Positions 34,569-45,413 of a stretch of 64,000 bases of DNA are shown here, one piece after another; the first letter of the stretch is position 1, and each line of letters starts with the position of its first letter. This stretch comes from Rhodocollybia butyracea (lineage: Eukaryota > Basidiomycota > Agaricomycetes > Agaricales > Omphalotaceae): positions 186,001 through 250,000 of the forward strand of contig JADNRY010000052.1 of NCBI GenBank assembly GCA_015501585.1, given 5' to 3'. The notes beneath the pieces are model-generated. The model did not search any database and was not told the DNA's origin. It worked only from the letters and a program-made list of their open reading frames with translations. The position numbers were made by a program, and so were the translations under genes.

Positions 34569-35735
34569 GATGAGGGCAAGTAACTAAGTTGGGTTTCAAC
34601 AACCCCACATTACCTAAGTTTGACATAAGCTGGATTCGGCTTTGCCAAAGCTTTGCTCAGGATAGAAATTGAAACTAAGGCTGCATGATAAATATGGAAT
34701 CGAAACATATAAGAGAAAAATAAACTACTCCATCAAAAACCCAAAGTCATGGAAATGAGCCGACCGATGCCCTGTACTATGAGATCCCGACCACTTTAAG
34801 ACATATACTGCATATATAGTACATGCATACTGAGGCCTTTGTACAGAATGCACATATTGTTACGAGTCCTGAATGTAATGAAGGCTCGTCCTTATGGCAG
34901 GTTTCGGCGTGAGAATTTGTCCCAATTGAGCCTGATCTCGTCCAAATCGGGTTGACCTAATAAGGAGATTTAGTTTCAATATATTTAGGATGTCGAAGCG
35001 TTGACATGTGACCTCGTGGTTGCTCATCCTGTCCTTCTGTTTTCTCGTTTGTTTCACACAACTAGGTTACTCAACTATCTTTCCGGCTAATCATGACAGC
35101 ACTAACAATATGCGTGTTCCTGATAGATGTTCAGATTGACAACTCCGTTTACAGTGTGCTCGCAGAGCGCTTATTTCTTAAGATCTTCTCTTCTGTCCTT
35201 CATCATTCAAGTGCGGGATTCTCCAACCTCAGCCAACACAGGACCCAATCAAATCCAGAGATCAATCATGGGCAGGCTCCAGTGCTTTTCCAGCACACAG
35301 CATTATTTAAGCATCCAATTGTATGTCACAACTGGAATTTATCCCTACGCCCTTCTTGGCCTTTCTCAGTACTTGAAAGTGCAGGGGCACACCTCAATAT
35401 CCTCTTACTGCCTTCCCAAACTGTACCAGCTTATGTCAATTTGGCATCATTTATGGACACACTTGAAGCTCAACCATCTCTTGACTTTCATTGCCTTCCT
35501 TTCCCTCTATGTTTCTTCTCTGCCCTTTCCTTCCAACGATCAAGCCACTGGTCAGGACCTTGACTGCCATGTTCTTTTCCAACATAGTACCTGCTTGGCA
35601 AGTTGCATCTCATCATTCGGTTTGCATTCCTCATGACTGCATCACCATGAGCAGGTCACAGGTTGATATGGAGACTGGGGACACTCCGGGATGGTGTTGA
35701 AAGGGCAGGAGGATTAGCAGGTGGAATATGGATAG
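34569..35735. other. Upstream of F-box copy C and left flank of the retrotransposon
   Basis: No assignable gene. Overlapping plus-strand frames at 35093-35700 have unusual composition and no conserved motif, so they are not called. The segment may belong to an older element into which the retrotransposon inserted. Confidence 0.4.
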
Positions 35736-35740
35736 GCTTT

Positions 35741-36009
35741 TGGAAGCCTGCTGTACAGGCGACACTGAAAACCGAGGCGAGAAACAATGACTCACAATCA
35801 CACGAAGTTGATATACATGAGATGTTGTATTCAGGAGGGAACTTTAGCTATCGAAGAGAGAGAGATGATGGAAGTCAAGAAGAAGGAGCAATAATCTAAG
35901 GTAGACATATATATATGATAACGTGACGTGACTTGATGAAGCATGTGATCGAGAGAGCAACGTGAAGGAATGTGAAGGAAGGGGTTGTAACACATAGAGC
36001 ATGCTTACA
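35741..36009 (-). repeat. 3' LTR of the chromovirus
   Basis: Matches 39493-39747 over most of its length (TGAAAACCGAGGCGAGAAAC ... GGGTTGTAACAC ... TGCTTACA). The outermost 11 bases (TGGAAGCCTGC) are absent at the other LTR's corresponding end but abut the target duplication. Confidence 0.85.
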
Positions 36010-36166
36010 CTCTCCCTCCCCCCCTCTAAAACAAGCAAAGGAGAAAAAAATGGAAACAACATCAACCAAGCAACAGGGAGAATGTAAGGTAATAAGTAAA
36101 CCATGGCCAACCCCCTTGGGGCCACCCGCTAAACGCAGAAGATGAAAGAAAGCCAGACCTCAACCT

Positions 36167-39100
36167 TCAGATACCCTCCCACAAGTCTAAGGCTTCGCAA
36201 TCTTGCAATTCACAACCAGGGAGCCAGGAATCGGAGTCTGGACCGTAACCTTTCCAACGAACGAGAAACTGTTTGCCGCGTGCGTGCACACGTTTGTCAA
36301 TGATTCTATTGATTTCCCATTCGGCAATCCCTTCCGAGGTAACGATAGGACCAGGCTGGGGGAGTGAGCGCTGAGGAAAGAGGATAGGATTGTTATCTAT
36401 ATAAGGTTTCAATTCATCAACATGGAAAGTGGGGAAGATGTTCAAGTGAGAGGGGAGATCTAGGGTATATGTAGAAAATTCAGGATGAATGTCAGTGATC
36501 GAGTACGGTCCGTCAAAATGAGGAAAAAACTTAGCAGCACATTTCTCTCCCTTACGCTTGTACTTGTTTTTATGGTGACACGTTGTCAGCATAACTTTGT
36601 CGCCTATATTGAATCTGAGTTCAGGATGACGATGACTGTTAACAAAATGAGCTTGATCAATCTTAGCGGCGAGAAGATTGTCTTTAGCCTCTAAAACATC
36701 CGTCTGAATCTGTTCAATAAAAGAGTGAGCATCAAAAGCGGGTTCTGAGGGTGAAGAAGACAAGGGAAGAAGGGGGGGAATCAAGCGAGGAGAAAGCCGG
36801 AATGCAGCTGGAAGCCCAAAAAACCTGTAGAATCATTGATGGTGTTCATTGATTCAAAATGTATATGTGGGAGTGCTCTGGACCATCCTTTCTGATTTTG
36901 TTTGACGTGATAATGGAGCATTTGGATAACAGTCTTGTTTGAGCGCTCACTTGAGCCGTCTGTCTGAGGGTGGTAGGACGTGGACATCTTTAAGCAAACA
37001 CCTGACAATTTAGTGAGTGAGGACCAGAACTCAGAGATAAATAAATGATCCTGGTCTGATACTATTTCATCGGGGAGACCATTTTCACAATACCAGTTGT
37101 CGAAAAAAAGCTGGGCACATTGAGGGGTGGATAAGTCAGTATGACAAGGGACAATCCGGATGTCAGCACCAATACAATTGGTAATAGTTAAGATGCAATT
37201 AAAACCTGAGTCTTCAGGAAGAGGACTGATGAAGTCCATTGCAACAGAACCAAATCGACGATCTGGGACTGGGAGAGGATGGAGAGGTCCCATTTTCCGA
37301 TGCGTGGATCCTTTGTTCCTCTGGCAATCATCACACCCAGGTATGTAAGCCTTCTCGAGGTCCCGACGCATGTTAGGCCAGTAGTATTCATCACGAAGGG
37401 AGGTGTATGATTTGTCAAACCCAAAATGCCCAAGACTGTCATGAGCCAAATGATAGAGGTCTTCACAGATCGAGCCATGGGGTGGGATGATAAGACATTT
37501 GCCAGCCTACCACAGTCCTGACTTCTCATCCAAATGGACCAGAGGCATACCGGCGCATGAGGTGGCAAGGTCCTTGCACCAAGGGTCAACACTGTACCCC
37601 TCGATGATCTGGGCCAGTAGAGAGGAGTTGGCAGAAATTTTCAATGTAGCGGTGATAGGGGGAGGACTTGAGTCAGGGGGACACATCGAGGCCAGGAGGT
37701 GAGCGGTGGACCAAGGTGAAGAATCATGAATGAGTAGGATCGGAAGGCTGTCAGCAGAGGAATCATTGTCGCAGTAGGCATAAGGGTGACATGCAGTATT
37801 GAAGGCCTCGGTAGAATCTTTGATTCGGGAGAGAGCATCTGCCACCAAGTTATCTTTGCCAGCAACATAGACGATTGTGCAATCAAACTGAGAAAAAAAA
37901 TCCATCCACTGGGCCTGCCGCCGAGAAAGGTCTTTCTGTTTGTGAAAGTTCTCGAGGGTACAATGGTCAGTGATGATCATGAAAGGACAACCAAGAAGGT
38001 CTACACGCCATTTCTTTAGAGCACAAATGATGGCAAGCATCTCCTTCTTGTGGACCGGATAGTTAAGTTCAGCGCCCTTGAAGGTACAAGAGTTAAAGGA
38101 TACAGGCCGTGCAGTTTCCCAGGTCTTCCCAAAACTAAGAACGGCACCGCTGCATTTATCACTGGCATCAGTGGTTACAAAGATGCGGTATCCTTTGTTG
38201 AGAAGATCATGGTCGATGACCATCAGGCATTCACGGCTACATATGATCTCCTTGATCTTGTTAAACACAAGATCATGTTCGGCAAACCAAGGGATTTCAT
38301 CCTTGTCTACCTCTTTTGCAGTGAGCGGTGTAAGGATTGCCCTCTGTTCAGCTAAACGAGGGAGGAAAGTGGCAATATAACGGGTGAGGCCAAGAAAGGC
38401 ACGCAACTGTTTGATCGTGTGAGGTCTGGACCAGTTCAAGATCACCTCACATTTCTTGTCATCTGCGGAAATACCGTCTTGCGATATAGTGTGACCAAGG
38501 AAGCCTACAGAGAAAGCAAACAGAGTGCACTTCTTTGGGTTGCAGTACAATTTAGCCGCCTTAAGAGCCAGCAGGACAACCTCGACATTACGGATGTGTT
38601 CCTCGACAGATCTGGACCAGATGATAATATTGTCAACGTATACATGGCAAATGTTACCGATGAGGTGACAAAGGGCAGAGGTGACATGACGTTGATGAAT
38701 AGATGGGGCATTCTTGAGGCCTTGTGGCATGACCGTCCATTTGTAGAGGCCAAAAGGGGTGGTAACAGCGGTGTACTTGATGGAATCATTGTCCATTTGG
38801 GTCTGAAAAAAGGAATCTGTCATGTCGATCTTACCCCAAATCTTACCTTTACCACAGTCAGATAGAATGTCGTCGATGCGTGGTAGGTGATGTCTATCAG
38901 TAACTGTGTTACCATTGAGTGCACGGTAGTCATTGACCCAACGAGGAAGTGCATTGGGATCGGCTTTTGGGATAATGAACGCAGGGGAGGCAAAAGAAGA
39001 ATCGGAAGGTCAAATCTTACCACTGTCTAAATGAGATTGAAGAAGCGTTTTCCATGATTTGCAAAACTTCTTTGGGCACCGGTAGGAATGAGCAGCAATG

Positions 39101-39490
39101 GTCTTCGAGGCATCTATAATTTGAATTTTAGTAGTAACCGAGGAAGGCAGTTCTTCAGTATGTGGAATAGGCTCAAAAATAGGGCGGTACTTAGCTTTAA
39201 GTGATTCTTCAAGTTTACAGAGGTTCTCGAGAATGGCTATACCTTCAATCTGTTCCTTGACCACGGCCACGAAGTCAGTTTTTACCTTTTCAGCCGGAAA
39301 GTTAGGACAAATTAAAGCACAAACAGATTTAAGTTTGTGAACCATCTTGCGATGTTGTTCCCGGGTCCTGTTCTTAACCTTAGTCAGACCAAGCTTCAAG
39401 GAAACCTTGTTTTTCGATTCGAATTCACGGGAATGTTTGGGTACAGAAGGATTAAGGAGGTCATAACCAGAGGGAGAGTGAGTACAAGTA
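36167..39490 (-). pseudogene. pol: Retrotransposon pol: reverse transcriptase, RNase H, integrase, chromodomain
   Basis: Minus-strand coding relic. Order: pre-RT region (ending LLQSHLDSGKI, then TGA at 39010-39012), RT (FIIPKADPNALPRW, YRALNGNTV, KIDMTDSF), the catalytic box reading YVDN instead of YVDD near 38630, RNase H (VTTDASDKCSGAVLSFG, VADALSRI), a TAG at 37507, integrase with HHCC-type zinc ligands (H-x4-H, CDDCQRN), MDFISPLP, SDQD where SDRD is usual, SSERSNK, a frame change near 36790, then the GPY/F-like region and a chromodomain (EWEINRIIDKR, FLVRWKGYGPDSDSWLP) ending at 36167. It cannot encode a working polyprotein. Confidence 0.85.
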
Positions 39491-39492
39491 TG

Positions 39493-39747
39493 TGTACAGG
39501 CTTCCACTGAAAACCGAGGCGAGAAACAATGACTCACAATCACACAAAGTTGATATACACGAGACATCGTATTCAGGAGGGAATAGCTATTGAAGAGAGA
39601 GAGAAGATGGAAGTCAAGAAGAAGGAGCAATAATCTAAGGTAGACATATATATATGATAACATGAGTGACTTGATGAAGCATGTGATTGAGAGAGCGACG
39701 TGAAGGAACATGAAGGAAGGGGTTGTAACACGTAGAGCGTGCTTACA
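39493..39747 (-). repeat. 5' LTR of the chromovirus
   Basis: On the minus strand it begins TGTAAGCACGCTC and ends near GGAAGCCTGTACA. It differs from the 3' LTR by small indels and substitutions, indicating an old insertion. It carries a (TA)n-like run on the plus strand (ACATATATATATG). Confidence 0.8.
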
Positions 39748-39752
39748 GCTTT

Positions 39753-41056
39753 CACGCCTCTGGAGGTTGCCGAGCCAGGTTCTCGATGATTTCACGATGG
39801 GCTGTATGATGTACAGTCATCTATTGCCATTTGGGACACTCAAATCTTTCTTGTTAAAAATCAGCATGTTGGGATCCGAAATCCATTCTTTTACAGTGCT
39901 AGGCATAAGAAGAGGTATGAAAGAAGATATTCAAGTTGACCTGCTTCCGGTGAATATTAAGGGAAGGATAGCTGTGCCAGAGTCAAATCAACGCAAAAAT
40001 TTGTTATCGGCCAAAATTGAACATTTGGGATGTGACAACTCATGCTGATAAGATTGAAAGATATGTTATCTTTGAATACATTACATAGTTACGATACTTT
40101 ATGGAGACTTCAGCTCCATTATCATTTCCCCTTTTGTAATTGCAATTGTGACGGCCTTCATCAATCCCACATTGTATCGTCAATTATTGTCTAACTAGCA
40201 ACCAGGCACTCAAGGTAAGGTTCAGAATCAATGAGTTCAAGTATAGTTTCAAACATGGCCAACTTTTATGATGCCTTGAAATACAATAAATGGTGCAACT
40301 ATCTGATTGAAATTCGTCACAAGTCCAAAATACCATTTTCGACCTCCTGGCAATGGAACTCCCTTGCTTATCCCTCACAAAATTTGGATGGATTGAAGAT
40401 ATTGTTTGATTCTTTACACTGAACAAATTTCCGAGGCTGAAATAAGCATTTTTCGTGTGATATTTCAACTTATCCCAAATGACCGGGGCATCCCAATTGG
40501 TCATAGATGACTGTATCTGCCATCAGAATTAACATTCCGAACTCGTCGGCTGGCCTTTCACAAAGGCCGTTGTATCATCCGGCTTTACTATTCTCATGCG
40601 TGAGCTAGTTCGATGGAATTTAGCTTTCTTGGTCCCGCCCTCTCAGATCTGACCTCTTGGGTTCGACTCAACATTTACACTCACATCTTGTCTGTGAGTA
40701 GATATTCATCCTTTTTCTCTCGACACTTGTCTGACACAATCCAGTACCAACAGACATTATTCTAACATCTGCATCCGTGCCTTCCCGCAACGCTTGTCGA
40801 GCATCTAATATCTATCCTTCGCAATGTCGCCTCCTTGTTATGACCCATACCCAAACTATAAGCATATACACATCTTTTTCTATTATTATTAACCAACTAC
40901 TACTACTATCATTAAGATTTCTACTTATCATATACACTTTACATTCATTACTCATTTTCTCTACATTATTTGGCATAATGTTGCACATATGAACATACTG
41001 TTAATCAACTTCGGTTCCACTAGAATGATTGAACACCAGTCACTGCATGTTACACC
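39753..41056. other. Right flank of retrotransposon, no assignable gene
   Basis: AT-rich sequence with short frames on both strands and no family motif. A lone CTTGTCGAGCATCT near 40791 resembles the loop core of the stem-loop array 650 bases downstream. Confidence 0.4.
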
Positions 41057-41290
41057 ATGACATCATTCTACTACTCCGCAGTTCTGACGCTCCACAGTTA
41101 TGATGTCATCTTACTGCTCCGCAGTTATGACATCATTCCAGCTCCGCAGTTATGACATCATTCCAGCCCCACAGTTATGATATCATTCCAGCCCCACAGT
41201 TATGATATCATTCCAGTGCTCCGCAGTTATGACATCATTCCAGCTCCGCAGTTATGACATCATTCCAGTGCTTCACAGTTATGATGTCAT
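41057..41290 (+). repeat. Minisatellite of 24-26 bp units with TGACATCA-type sites
   Basis: About nine units of the form CTCCGCAGTTATGACATCAT + TCCAG. Each centres on the near-palindrome ATGACATCAT or its variants ATGATATCAT and ATGATGTCAT. The core resembles ATF/CREB-type bZIP half-site arrangements. The last unit ends 35 bases before a TATA box. Confidence 0.85.
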
Positions 41291-41325
41291 TCCGCAGCAT
41301 TTCCTAAATAATACATACTCAACAG

Positions 41326-41334
41326 TATATAAGG
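41326..41334 (+). promoter_or_regulatory. TATA box (TATATAAGG) between minisatellite and stem-loop array
   Basis: A consensus TATA element, placed 36 bases after the minisatellite and about 108 bases before the first stem-loop, so the stem-loops would be in the transcribed leader. Transcription itself is inferred. Confidence 0.5.
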
Positions 41335-41433
41335 AGGCTAGATTTACCAATGTATAGTAGACGTATTATTTTTCTTAAATCCAAACCCCCACTTGTTTGC
41401 TGTTATCACTTGTGTGAATCACCAGACCAACTC

Positions 41434-41747
41434 ATTGTATCTTGTTGAGCTATCTCCAAGCTACAATACACATTTATACATCTTGTTGAGCTAACTCCAA
41501 GTTGTATCCACTAACATTCACCTGTTGAGCTATCTCCTAGTGAATACTTCTTTAATTGCCACTTGTTGAGCTATCTCCGAGTTGCAACTTCCTATTACTT
41601 GTTGAGCTATCTCCGAGTATTAGACACCACACTCACTACTACTTGTTGAGCCATCTCCGAGTATTAGTTCTGATTCATATTACTGCTTGTCGAGCCATCT
41701 CCGAGGGTAATCTTATTATTATTTGTCGAGCTATCTCCAAATAATAA
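41434..41747 (+). repeat. Array of eight stem-loops with one conserved loop and covarying stems
   Basis: Loops start at 41445, 41486, 41525, 41566, 41602, 41646, 41690 and 41726, 36-44 bases apart. The 12-base loop is TTGAGCTATCTC, with single changes to TTGAGCTAACTC, TTGAGCCATCTC, TCGAGCCATCTC and TCGAGCTATCTC. The inner stem is CTTG with CAAG or CGAG in most units. Outer arms differ between units yet stay complementary, for example ATTGTAT/CTACAAT, ATTCAC/GTGAAT, CTATTA/TATTAG and TTATTA/TAATAA. The last unit has a perfect 10 bp stem; others have one or two mismatches, G-U pairs or a bulge. Not coding. Confidence 0.9.
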
Positions 41748-42777
41748 CTTCTGTGAGTTTCGTATTACAAACTAGTTACTAACTTTACTTGAGCCTAGTT
41801 GTTTGAGTATATATTTTTTGCCTAGCGGTTTCAACAAACGGAAAGGCTTGCTCTATAATCTCATTAATTTCTCTTATCATTTTTACTGCCGAGTTACGTA
41901 CTGTGAAGGTTTGGACGAGACTATTGATCGAGTCATAACACTCCTCACACGTGCCATCTTTAAAATGAACAGATATATCAGAACTGTTTCCTTCATGCAG
42001 GGCTTCTGATTCAATAATTTGATTGTTATCTTCTCAAATTGTGGCATTTGTTAGTATCCATGGAATAGGACCATGGTTTTCTTTTTTGGCCTGAAGCATA
42101 TTAAACTTCCGAGAATAGTGCTTATCCAGCACATTCTTCGATGTAAGCTCATTACTTTATCTTTTTTATAATCTCTTTTGAGTCAGGACTCGTACCTGCC
42201 ACGCGCTTTGCGCGATGGCCCACACTCGCAAGTAGCTTCTATCCAGAGTCCAGACTGCGGCCTGCCCATACTGGGACTGTCATATTTGTCAGCCCCGAGT
42301 ATAAGTAGCTAGAGCTTCGAACAAGACTGGTACGGCAGAATAATGATAGTTAGAAGCTAGAAATAATACAAGTCCTTTTTGGTACATACTGGTACAAATA
42401 GTAGAAAAACGTAAGTATGTCTGGACTCTGTAGTACTGTTCAACACTCGCAAAACATTCGACCGAGCTGCTACCGAGTCATATATATAAATATAGCTCAC
42501 CCTCAGTAGTACATGAGCGTAGAATCAACTGAGGGATACAGGCTACGACGGAAAGTTGAAAGCAAATATAAATAAAACTTCCCCATTCGTGAAACCAGTG
42601 ACACTCAGAGAAAGACATGGAATAAATAAGGATAAAAAAGGAAGAAACCATACTACAAGTCATGCAACCCGTTTCCCCTTAGAAGCAACTTGTATGCACT
42701 CCCCGGTGTAGGCTACACGAGCCTCTCAGAGGCCGCTTGCATCCAAGGAGAGGAAAAGAAAGCTGACACGGTCCCGT
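41748..42777. other. Sequence after the stem-loop array, no assignable gene
   Basis: AT-rich at first, then mixed. A plus-strand frame at 41803-42009 has no family motif. The right-hand boundary of whatever element carries the array was not found. Confidence 0.35.
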
Positions 42778-43220
42778 TTAAGAGGTCCAGTGCCCTGCAT
42801 GAGATACGCCTGGTATGTAAGAAACAACGATGAGCTTAGTGCCGAGTGTCAACTCATCATCCACTGAATCCCGGGTTGAGATACTCGGCTTCTGCGGTTG
42901 CGAAACTGAAAAAGTACCAGGGGATTCCACGCCCAAGGTTTCAGAAGACGAACAAGACCACGAATCGCTATCTGAGAGCGACTGGCGTACCGATATAGAG
43001 GCAAGGGATGTTTCACTGCTCTGCCGGCTGAAAGCACTGAGCACTGGAGCCGGGTCTGAAACTCGATAATTAATAACCCGAGAGACACTCAGTCAACTGG
43101 AATCGTACCTGTAGCCTCGCCCGAATCTGAACATGAGAAATATGAAGCTGTTGACGACACTGTCTGGGTAGGGGACCTTGCTTCCGACTCGTCAGAACCA
43201 AAAATCAAGGTATTATCCAT
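42778..43220 (-). CDS. Small serine-rich hypothetical protein
   Basis: Two exons, 43220-43109 and 43055-42778, close in frame to 129 residues. Donor GTACGA, acceptor TTTCAG, phase 1. The protein is acidic and Ser-rich (MDNTLIFGSDESEARSPTQT, FSCSDSGEAT, SLSDSDSWSCSSSE) and ends VVSYIPGVSHAGHWTS. Not recognised. It lies nine bases after the stop of the helical protein at 43229-43844 and might be its 3' part through a splice I could not place. Confidence 0.45.
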
Positions 43221-43228
43221 TGGATTTT

Positions 43229-43844
43229 CTAAAATTTTCCAGGTTTTGCCCAATCAGCCTGGATTGACACTAATAGTAAATAGAAACAAGACTTGCGTAT
43301 CGTTACAGAGACTTGAACCACGCTCGCAAGGGTTCTTTTGGTGTGCTCAATAATCACTTTCTGTGAATTTTCGAGTCCGTGTATTTCAGAGAAGCCCACG
43401 AGAGATACGCACATCTACGAAGTTCGACAAGATATCCTTTTTCTTCACAGCATTTCTCTTGGACGCTCGCACTTTCTTTCGATGGCCGATTTTCTCCAGT
43501 GGGCTCTTGAAATTGAACTTCATCGCTTTGTGCTCTCGAATGATACTGTTGAATTCTGAGATTGCAGCCCGAGCGCTATCCCAGGAGAGAATATGATATA
43601 GACCAGCTCACTGCATGGCGAGGAAGGATAGGATGTACCTTTGCAGACATTCATCATATTCAGTAAACACGTCTTCTCCGAGGGTTGACTGAATCGATTT
43701 GAACCGTTTGGCATCTTCTTGAACATAATCCCTTTCGCGTCTTAAGGCTTGGTACTGCTCCGCAATAAATGTCGCAGGCTGCACAAACTTCATGGCGATG
43801 CCAGCAGCCCCGTCCAAGGCAGGATTGAGAAGAGCGGTCTCCAT
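43229..43844 (-). CDS. Small helical basic protein, member 1 of a local three-copy family
   Basis: Exons 43844-43639, 43575-43413 and 43360-43229 close in frame to about 166 residues. N-terminus METALLNPALDGAAGIAMKF is mildly hydrophobic; then charged helices (YQALRRERDYVQEDAKRFKS), DECLQ|SARAAISEFNSII across the first intron (phase 2), a basic helix (HRKKVRASKRNAVKKK) and LSNFVD. The first intron sits at the same place and phase as in the genes at 44987-45413 and 47584-48031, which share the pattern F/W-x-S-I/V ... Y ... L-x-x-A-x-x-A ... R-K/R-x-x-R. Function unknown; no domain recognised. Confidence 0.5.
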
Positions 43845-44986
43845 TTGATATTTTGCAGACGAAGTAGGTACTTGTGATGCTGGATCTGAAGTTCCTACGA
43901 GTGAAAGGAGGGATATATGTTATAGAGCACCACAACGCCTGCCCCTCGTGTGTCCGAAACCTCTGCAGCGGTGCACCCATGATGCCTTATGTCGACTACG
44001 ATCGAGGATTCACACGAGGTATAAATGAACGGGTAGGTAGTGGCGTTGCATACTTGAAACTAGGAGGATGAGAAACTGATTGGCTTTGAAGGTCAAGGAA
44101 GGAAGAAAAACGGAACGCAATTCGCTTGCTTTACGCGTGAGCGATCTCTACATTTCGTTTGGGGTATCCGACATTTGGTGGAGTCATAATATCCAATGAG
44201 TGCACCAATGGCGGCTGACGACCTCGTATATGCTCACATACTCTGCCTTGCCAGGTGTGTGGGTAGATGGGTAGGCATGTGCAACACCAGCGTGACGAAT
44301 TACAGGGATTTTAGTAGGTGCGAGAGACAAACGAGAGAACTGTTCACAACTGGGGGGAGGGGGTTTAAAGTTATGATTCTGTCATATGCTGCCCTTGATG
44401 CTGCCCAACAGTCAACAACTTCTAGCTAGCTTATATACCTATCCAAAGACTATTACTATCAGTATATGCGATATAAAGGAAACGAGTAAGTAACGAGCGA
44501 GTAAAAACGAGTAAGCAATGAGCGAGTAAACTGCGATTAGGTAGTAAGTAAATGATAAGGTAATTATCAGGCGCCGATGGGCGCCAGAGTCAAAACGTTA
44601 CAGCGTCCAAATGAACGCTGCCGAACAAAGTTGCTCTAAGATATATGTTGCAAGTCAGTATTAGGATTATACGCATGTTGGTCAGCGGAGTCTCCGATGT
44701 TACTGCGCTGGGAGGTTTGGCATGAGTGTAGGCAGCTGAACTCTGGATGAATTGGGCATGGGCAGGGCATAAGTAGTAGGCATGTTGGGCATGAGCACTT
44801 GAGCGTAGGGAGTTGAATGTATGTCTTGATCAAGATGTGTGCAAGATGTGTGTACTGTGTCGTCGATACATGTGGAGTCTGTGTGGAGTGATGGTTGGGA
44901 CGTTCAGACCGTAGTGAGTTGAATATTTAGATCGCAAAGTACACTCTAACTTGCTTGAAGTCTGTCTGAAACTGTCTGGACGTGGC
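43845..44986. other. Intergenic, no assignable gene
   Basis: Includes a run of imperfect GAGTAA/GAGCGAGTAA repeats near 44480-44530. No coding feature supported. Confidence 0.4.
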
Positions 44987-45413
44987 TCAATATTCACCAC
45001 AGACAGGCATAAAGAGGTGAAGCACCTGCACGAAATTTCGCAAATTACATAATGCTTGCAAAGCGGTTCTTTTCGCTATTCGCAAGCGACGCCGTTCCCG
45101 GATTTTCGAGAGGATACGAAACCAGGAGGTTTGTTTGTAATCGAGAATAATGTCTCGGTACTCTCTGTCTGCCTGTCGGGCGCTTCAAGTGTTGTCAAAA
45201 ATAAATAGAGATGAACGGTAAGGGCCCAGCTCCCCCATGGGCGACGCACCTTTGCAGAAGTGTTTGGTAGGCTGTCTCTTCCTTCAAGTCAACACTATCG
45301 GGCGGTACGCTTCGAAACCAGTCACTGGCAGATTTTTGAACACGATCTCTTACTCCTCGACGTGTTCGTTCGTGATGAGCAGTAAAAGAAGCTGGACGCC
45401 AGGTTAGTTGCAT
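44987..45413 (-). CDS. Small helical basic protein, member 2 of the local family
   Basis: Exons 45413-45250 and 45182-44987 close in frame to 119 residues. The intron (GTGCGT...TGAAG) is phase 2, splitting the Ser codon of LLQ|SARQ, exactly as in member 1. Sequence: RRGVRDRVQKSASDWFRSVP, DLKEETAYQTLLQ, SARQADREYRDIILDY, then a strongly basic helix IRERRRLRIAKRTALQAL and LRNFVQ. The frame is open upstream of the chosen ATG to an acceptor-like TTCGCAG near 45438, so an N-terminal exon comparable to the hydrophobic start of members 1 and 3 may exist. Function unknown. Confidence 0.5.

Larger units (their letters stand above)
35736..39752 (-). mobile_element. Ty3/gypsy chromovirus, about 4.0 kb, lacking gag and protease
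   Basis: The element body is 35741-39747, flanked by the direct repeat GCTTT (35736-35740 and 39748-39752). Two similar terminal repeats enclose a minus-strand pol region with reverse transcriptase, RNase H, integrase and a C-terminal chromodomain. Between the 5' terminal repeat and the reverse transcriptase there are only about 480 bases, so gag and protease are missing. Several stops and a frameshift interrupt pol. It is a decayed, non-autonomous copy. Chromodomain integrases direct insertion to particular chromatin. Confidence 0.9.

Noticed and set aside
35093..35700. Overlapping open frames as a gene
   Set aside because: Frames overlap in three registers, with transposon-like surroundings and no family motif; splicing does not join them.
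39010..39795. Separate retrotransposon gene running through the 5' LTR
   Set aside because: Its first part is LTR sequence read by chance; only the part after about 39490 matches the pre-RT region of pol.
41434..41747. CRISPR-like array
   Set aside because: Repeats and variable intervals alternate, but the genome is eukaryotic, the conserved part is only 12-20 bases, and the variable parts are complementary arms of hairpins rather than spacers.
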